A stretch of 64,000 nt of DNA from JBQLZO01 sp052168315. GTDB taxonomy: Bacteria > Planctomycetota > Phycisphaerae > Phycisphaerales > UBA1924. The notes beneath the pieces are model-generated. The model did no database searches. It had not been told where the DNA came from and was given only the letters and a program-made list of their open reading frames with translations. A program made the position numbers and the translations under genes. Where the stretch lies: positions 205,685 through 269,684 of the forward strand of contig JBQLZO010000025.1 in the NCBI GenBank assembly GCA_052168315.1, in the 5' to 3' direction. Of this stretch, positions 59,152 to 64,000 are shown piece by piece (the first letter of the stretch is position 1; each line of letters opens with the position of its first letter).

Positions 59152-60459
59152 TCACGCCGACGGCCGAAGCCGCCGCACCACCGCCACCCGATACCCCAGC
59201 ACCGCCGGCGTCGCACCGGCCAGCGCCGCCAGCGCGATCGTCGCGCACAGCGCCAGCATCAGCCACTCCAGCGGGATCCATGGCTCGATCACGATTCCCA
59301 GCCGCGACCGAAGCACCTCCGCGACCACCAGCGATCCGATCTGCCCCACCACCACCCCGCACACGCCCCCCATCAGCCCGATCATCGCCGACTCGGTCAC
59401 CACCAGCGACACCACCCGACGCCGCGAACACCCGAGGACCCGCATGATCGCGATCTGACGCCGACGCTGCTCCATCGAACCGTACAACGCGATCATGATC
59501 GTGATCCCCGAGGTCGCCAGCACCACCACCGCCATCCCGATCAGGATCACCTCGACATTCGACACGATCGCGAACAACTGCGCGATCTGCGCCGCCGGCG
59601 AAGCCACCGTGATCGTCGGATCACGCCGCAGCTCATCGAATACCTGCTGGATCACCGCCGAGGCGTCCCGCCCAGGGCGCGTCGCCAGCCGCCCGTACAT
59701 CCCCGTGATCAGCCGGTCCGCCTCCACCAGGTCATCGGGCGTCGCCAGCGGGATCCCCTCGCCCATCTCCACCACGCGCCGGTCGTGCGCGTGCAGCACC
59801 CACGAACCGATCAGATCCGTGAACAGCGCCCGATCGTGCGGCCCGCCCGTCGCCGCCAAGATCCCCACCACCGTGAACGGATACTCCCGGTGCACATGGC
59901 CGATGACCGCCGGGCCCGCGATGTTGTCGCCCGTCTGGCCCGACATCCCCACCGCGCCGTGCGTCAGCGCGATCACATCCCCGACACGCAGCCCCGTCGC
60001 CCTCGCCGCATCGGCGCCCACCACCACCTCGAACGGACGCTCGAACGCCCGACCCTCCGCGAACACCCACTCCTGGCCCACGACCGGCCTGAACCGCTCG
60101 AAGAACGCGCCCGTCGTCGCGACCACCGGCCGACCGCGGTACGAATCGCCGATCTGCGTCGGAACCAGGTACTCCCACGGGAACCCCGCCCCGATTGACT
60201 CGAAGACCTCCCACTCGATCGCGCGCTGCGGCGCCCCGGCGAAGAACACCCCGTTGAGCACCGCGACCATCGCGCTCGAATCACGCGACACCAGCAGGTG
60301 CATGTTCCCCGATCCGCGCGCGAACGCGCTCCGCGAGGCATCCCGCGCCCCCAGCATCACCAGCAGCAGCGCCACCGCCACCCCCACCGTCAGCGTGGTC
60401 GTCGTCGTCGAGAACAGCCTCGCACGCAGCGAGCGCAGCACGATCGCCAGATCACCCAC
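59152..60459 (-). CDS. ABC transporter permease, FtsX/MacB-like
   Basis: A 435-residue membrane protein. The first helix (TTTTTLTVGVAVALLLVML) is followed by a large extracytoplasmic domain (residues about 60-280) and three C-terminal helices of the FtsX fold (SNVEVILIGMAVVVLATSGITIMIALYG, given by the parts VILIGMAVVVLA and GITIMIALYG; then VVTESAMIGLMGG and a last pair). The REQxxxIAIMRVLGCSRRRV-like loop (RRRQIAIMRVLGCSRRR) couples to the ATPase. Such permeases move lipoproteins or small peptides or act as mechanotransmitters; substrate is unknown. GTG at 60459 has GGAGGGGG six bases upstream and overlaps the ATPase gene by eight bases; ATG at 60480 lacks a ribosome-binding site. Confidence 0.87.
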   Translation of the reverse strand: MGDLAIVLRSLRARLFSTTTTTLTVGVAVALLLVMLGARDASRSAFARGSGNMHLLVSRDSSAMVAVLNGVFFAGAPQRAIEWEVFESIGAGFPWEYLVPTQIGDSYRGRPVVATTGAFFERFRPVVGQEWVFAEGRAFERPFEVVVGADAARATGLRVGDVIALTHGAVGMSGQTGDNIAGPAVIGHVHREYPFTVVGILAATGGPHDRALFTDLIGSWVLHAHDRRVVEMGEGIPLATPDDLVEADRLITGMYGRLATRPGRDASAVIQQVFDELRRDPTITVASPAAQIAQLFAIVSNVEVILIGMAVVVLATSGITIMIALYGSMEQRRRQIAIMRVLGCSRRRVVSLVVTESAMIGLMGGVCGVVVGQIGSLVVAEVLRSRLGIVIEPWIPLEWLMLALCATIALAALAGATPAVLGYRVAVVRRLRPSA

Positions 60460-61186
60460 GAAGCACCCCCTCCGCGCCATCACCAACACCGCCGCCGACC
60501 GCAACGCCCTGCGCCGATCCGCCGGACATGATCTCATCAAACGACACCGACCGGTCGAACCCCGCGCCCAGCGCCGGATCGTGGCTCACGCACAGCAGCG
60601 CAGCGCCCTGGTCGCGGCACGCCTCGTGCAGCAGCGCGATCGCCGACGCCGCGTTGTCCGGATCCAGTGATGCCGTCGGCTCGTCGCCCAGCACCAGCGC
60701 CGGCCCGCACGCCAGCGCCCGCGCCACCGCCACCCGCTGCTGCTGCCCCACCGAGAGCGTCTCCACCATCGCATCCACCCGATCGATCCCGAGCCGCCCG
60801 AGCAGCTCCTTCGCCCGCGAACGCTGCTCGCCAGGAGACTCGGACCCGGCAAAGTGCATCGGCATCATCACATTCTCGACGCTCGTGAACCCCTGCAGCA
60901 GGTTGTGCGTCTGGAACACCATCCCGATCGACCGCCCGCGGAACCGGTCGCGATCGCCACCCTTCAACTGATGGATGTCCCGCCCATCGATCCGCACCCG
61001 CCCGCGAACCGGATCGATCAGCCCCGCCACCACATGCAGCAGCGTCGACTTGCCGCACCCCGAAGCGCCCCGCAGCAGCACCAGCTCTCCCCGGCCGACC
61101 TCGAACCGCGGGATCGACAGCACCCGCGGCCCCGCCCGGTCATACGAGAATTCGAGATCGTCCACCAGCAGCGCCGCCGAGCCCAT
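60452..61186 (-). CDS. ABC transporter ATP-binding protein, LolD/MacB-like
   Basis: A 244-residue ATPase. Walker A is RGASGCGKST, the signature loop LSVGQQQRVAVARAL, and Walker B VLGDEPTASLD, followed by the H-loop VSHDP. The MVFQTHNLLQGFTSVENVMMP stretch (in its parts VFQTHNLLQG and TSVENVMMP) is typical of the LolD/MacB/FtsE group. It would power the permease encoded next on the same strand, with overlapping reading frames. AAAGGA lies 8 bases before the ATG at 61186. The C-terminus is Gly-rich and non-conserved. A longer in-frame extension upstream is not protein-like. Confidence 0.93.
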   Translation of the reverse strand: MGSAALLVDDLEFSYDRAGPRVLSIPRFEVGRGELVLLRGASGCGKSTLLHVVAGLIDPVRGRVRIDGRDIHQLKGGDRDRFRGRSIGMVFQTHNLLQGFTSVENVMMPMHFAGSESPGEQRSRAKELLGRLGIDRVDAMVETLSVGQQQRVAVARALACGPALVLGDEPTASLDPDNAASAIALLHEACRDQGAALLCVSHDPALGAGFDRSVSFDEIMSGGSAQGVAVGGGVGDGAEGVLRG

Positions 61187-61474
61187 CGCCTTCCTTTCAT
61201 GAACACGCCGTGCCACGCGATGCCGGCGCAGCACCCGAACTCGCCGAGCATCCCCGCCCCGATCACCAGTCCCGGCGATGCCAAGCCTAGTCGGCTCCCA
61301 CAATGCGGGGGCGGCCCCGAAACCGGACGCTCCGCCGGCGCGCACGACCCCAAACCCGATGCCGGCATCTGCCGATCTCCCCCATTCCGTTGAGAGGGAT
61401 CCACGATGGAGAGCCGTGGAGGCGGCGGGTTGTCCCCGGGGTGCAGCGCATCCCGGAGACGGACGGAGCGATCG

Positions 61475-63976
61475 ATGCCGGCATCGCTGGATGAACACAC
61501 TTTGCGTGCCGTGTTCGAGCGCACCGGGCGCGCGATGTTCGCGCTCACCCCGCCAACCCCGCTCGCCGAGCCCGCAACGCCCGCCGGACCGACCCCGCAC
61601 GCCTCCACCATCATCCACGCCAACGCCGCCGCCGCCCGCCTGCTCGCCGCCGACCCCGCCACCCTCCCAGGACGGGACATCACCGAACTCGTCCTCCCCG
61701 CCGAACGCGAGAGCCTCACCGAAGCACTGCACGCCGCCCTCGGCGAGGCCTCCGCCCACCCCGGCGTCGTCACCGGTCGCTGGCGATCGTCCGAAACCCC
61801 GGAACGATGGATCGCCCTCGAGATCATCGCCGAGTCCGGCCTGCTCATCGCCACCGCCGACTCCGACGACCGCCACCGCCGGCTCCGCTCACTCACCGAT
61901 GCCTGGTTCGAGGACTCGGCCGACCTCAACTTCACCATCGACGATGCCGGTCTCATCGTCCGCATCAACCGCACCGCCTGCGACCTGCTCGCCCGCACGC
62001 CCGCCGAACTCGTCGGCACGCCGCTCATCGACCTGATCGATCCGGAGCAGCACGCCCGCTACGCCAAGTGGAAGTCCAGCCGACGCGCCGCCGGCGCCGA
62101 CAACGACCTCCGCTCCGCACGCTTCCGCATGATCGCCTCCGGCGGCTCCATGATCTGGGTCGAGTGGCGCTTCCACTTCCACGAGGCCGATGGCCTCTCG
62201 CTCCAGTCCGGACGCGACATCACCCGCAGCGTCGAGTTCGAACGCGTCCGCCGAGCACACGAAGATCTGCTCCGCCGATTCATCGAGCAGGCCCCCTCCG
62301 CCATCGCCATGGTCGACCGCGACATGCGCTACATCCTCGCCAGCCGCCGATGGCTCCGCGACTACGGGCTCGAAGGCCAGGCCATCATCGGACGATCCCA
62401 CTACGAGGTCTTCGCCAACATCCCCAACCGCTGGGAAGGCCTCCACCGGCGCGCGCTCAACGGCGAACGCATCACCTGCGAAGAGGATGCCTTCGTCGAC
62501 AACGATGGCAACACCCAGTGGCTCCGCTGGGAGATCGGCCCCTGGTACGAGCACGCCGAGAACATCGGCGGCATCCTCATGAGCAGCGAGCTCATCACGC
62601 AGCAGAAGCAGGCCGAGCTCGAACGCGTCCGCTACCAGTGGCTCCTCGAAGAACGCAACCGCGAACTCGAGATCGCCCGCGCCCAGGCCGACGCCGCCAG
62701 CCGCGCCAAGTCCTCGTTCCTCGCCAACATGAGCCACGAGATCCGCACACCCATGACCGCCATCCTCGGATACTCCGAGGTCCTCATGGACGAACGCATC
62801 ACCGCCGACCGCAGGCGCCAGGCCATCAACACCATCCACCGCAACGGCGAGCACCTGCTCGCACTCATCGACGATGTCCTCGACCTCAGCAAAGTCGAGG
62901 CCGGCGCCATCGCCCTCGAGTACCGCGAGACCCCGCTCCGGACCCTGTGCGATGAGGTCGAGAACATGCTCCGCGTCCGCGCCGATGCCGCCCATGTCGA
63001 CCTCGAGGTCGCCATCGAGCCCGATGCGCAGCGCACCATCCGCACCGACCCGCTCCGCCTCCGCCAGATCCTCGTCAACCTCCTCACCAACGCCATCAAG
63101 TTCACCAGCATCGGCGGACGCGTCCGGCTCCGCGCCGGACTACGCCGCAACGGCGCTGTCTCCGAGTTCCTCGCCGACCCCGAGAGCACCATCGCCACCG
63201 ACGATGCCGAGACCATCGCGTTCGATGTCATCGACGATGGCATCGGCATCAGCGAGGAGCAGCAGCGCTCGCTCTTCAGACCCTTCGCCCAGGCCGACGC
63301 CAGCACCACCCGCCGGTTCGGCGGCACCGGGCTCGGGCTCGCGCTCTCCAGGCAGCTCGCCACCGCCTTCAACGGCACGCTCCGGCTCATCCGCTCCGAG
63401 CCCGGCAACGGCTCGCACTTCCGCCTCGAGATCCCCCTCCTCCCACCCCTCCCCTCGACCCAATCCCACGACGAACCCAGCGCCGGCGCCCACCACAGAT
63501 GCGATGCCTGCACCGCCTCCGACGCCGCCCCCCTCCAACCCATCTCACTCGCCGGGCTCGCCCGCTCTGGATCCCCCCGGATCCTCCTCGTCGAGGATGG
63601 CCCCGACAACCAGCGCCTGTTCATGTACTTCCTCCAGTCCAGCGGCGCTGATGTCACCCTCGCGCCCAACGGCCAGCTCGCCCTCGACCGCTTCAACCAC
63701 CGCGCCGACAGCCCCGACGAACGCTTCCCCTTCGACCTCATCCTCATGGACATGCAGATGCCCATCGTCGATGGATACCAGGCCACCCAGTCCCTCCGCA
63801 TGCTCGGCGTCCGAGCGCCCATCATCGCCCTCACGGCCCACGCCGTCGCCGGTGAACGCGACCGCTGCATCAGCGCTGGATGCGATGACTACCTCCCCAA
63901 ACCCATCACCCGGCACGCACTCCTCGAAGCCTGCCGCCAGTGGCTCACACAAGGCCCACGCGCCGCCGCCGCCTGA
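61475..63976 (+). CDS. Hybrid sensor histidine kinase with three PAS-like domains
   Basis: An 833-residue signalling protein without membrane helices. Three PAS-like sensor domains occupy about residues 5-135, 140-260 and 265-385. Then come the dimerisation domain with phospho-His (LANMSHEIRTPMTAILGYSE), the ATPase domain (N box LVNLLTNAIKFT, G1 DDGIGISEE, G2 GGTGLGLALSRQL) and a C-terminal receiver with acceptor Asp (LILMDMQMPIVDGYQ), plus Thr and Lys (LTAHA, LPKPI). It lacks its own HPt domain, so it may pass phosphate to the HPt protein encoded near 45.3 kb. GGAGCG precedes the ATG at 61475. It ends 24 bases before the right edge, and no output gene is visible beside it. Confidence 0.95.
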   Translation: MPASLDEHTLRAVFERTGRAMFALTPPTPLAEPATPAGPTPHASTIIHANAAAARLLAADPATLPGRDITELVLPAERESLTEALHAALGEASAHPGVVTGRWRSSETPERWIALEIIAESGLLIATADSDDRHRRLRSLTDAWFEDSADLNFTIDDAGLIVRINRTACDLLARTPAELVGTPLIDLIDPEQHARYAKWKSSRRAAGADNDLRSARFRMIASGGSMIWVEWRFHFHEADGLSLQSGRDITRSVEFERVRRAHEDLLRRFIEQAPSAIAMVDRDMRYILASRRWLRDYGLEGQAIIGRSHYEVFANIPNRWEGLHRRALNGERITCEEDAFVDNDGNTQWLRWEIGPWYEHAENIGGILMSSELITQQKQAELERVRYQWLLEERNRELEIARAQADAASRAKSSFLANMSHEIRTPMTAILGYSEVLMDERITADRRRQAINTIHRNGEHLLALIDDVLDLSKVEAGAIALEYRETPLRTLCDEVENMLRVRADAAHVDLEVAIEPDAQRTIRTDPLRLRQILVNLLTNAIKFTSIGGRVRLRAGLRRNGAVSEFLADPESTIATDDAETIAFDVIDDGIGISEEQQRSLFRPFAQADASTTRRFGGTGLGLALSRQLATAFNGTLRLIRSEPGNGSHFRLEIPLLPPLPSTQSHDEPSAGAHHRCDACTASDAAPLQPISLAGLARSGSPRILLVEDGPDNQRLFMYFLQSSGADVTLAPNGQLALDRFNHRADSPDERFPFDLILMDMQMPIVDGYQATQSLRMLGVRAPIIALTAHAVAGERDRCISAGCDDYLPKPITRHALLEACRQWLTQGPRAAAA

Positions 63977-64000
63977 CCCCCCCCACCCCCCCAATTCCCC

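Noticed and set aside
60452..61876. Long N-terminal extension of the ABC ATPase
   Set aside because: The extra region is Gly/Arg-rich without domain character, and a good ribosome-binding site precedes the ATG at 61186.

Overview
The window is a GC-rich chromosomal segment that most resembles a planctomycete of the Phycisphaerae/Phycisphaerales. The signs are seven secreted proteins ending in dockerin-like DSDDLG calcium-loop repeats closed by a cysteine, two proteins with PEP-CTERM-like tails (VPxPG, hydrophobic stretch, Arg cluster), a prepilin-like protein with an H-X9-DG motif, a flagellar operon, a solitary hpnE and an ECF sigma/membrane partner pair. No phage genes, transposase, CRISPR array, rRNA or tRNA was recognised. 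The assignment rests on family resemblance only; no database was searched.

Layout. 0-6.6 kb: the first codons of a cobalamin adenosyltransferase, a C-N hydrolase, a non-coding stretch with many hairpins and a perfect intrinsic terminator, an S41-type peptidase, a PilZ protein, an HU protein with a histone-like lysine tail, a Bcp peroxiredoxin and two unknown proteins. 6.6-10.6 kb: dnaE. 11-13 kb: two plus-strand secreted proteins with PEP-CTERM-like tails, one with a thioester-domain signature. 13.3-24.3 kb: five minus-strand secreted proteins with dockerin-like tails (S1 protease, ARWDG-repeat protein, two paralogous 907-residue repeat proteins, a small protein). 24.4-30.5 kb: a PHP-glycosyltransferase fusion, an AhpD-like protein, then coaD overlapping hpnE and a DUF4286 protein. 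30.5-35.1 kb: two more dockerin-tailed enzymes (a deiminase-family protein and a subtilase). 35.6-37.8 kb: an ECF sigma factor and a membrane protein joining a cytosolic region to a pseudopilin-like outer domain. 37.9-39.0 kb: rpmI-rplT with promoter and terminator. 39.0-43.1 kb: the flagellar operon small ORF-flgF-flgG-flgA-flgH behind a sigma54-like promoter. 43.3-48.5 kb: xerD/C and a signalling group (REC-GGDEF, HPt, HDOD-GGDEF-REC) around a Dps protein. 48.8-58 kb: hflX, fumarylacetoacetase, ruvX, a lone nuoH, a GNAT enzyme, a secreted helical protein and cysS. 58-64 kb: a type II prepilin-like protein, an ABC ATPase/permease pair and a hybrid histidine kinase.

How the parts fit. Much of the window concerns the cell surface: secreted enzymes and repeat adhesin-like proteins carrying two kinds of C-terminal sorting tail, flagellar rod/ring proteins, prepilin-like proteins and c-di-GMP/phosphorelay proteins that could control them. 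The rest is housekeeping (replication, recombination, translation, CoA, respiration, tyrosine breakdown, peroxide defence). The most unusual items are the clustered dual tail types, the ECF-coupled pseudopilin-like membrane protein, the uncharacterised first gene of the flagellar operon behind a sigma54-like promoter, and the structured non-coding region at 1.3-2.0 kb.
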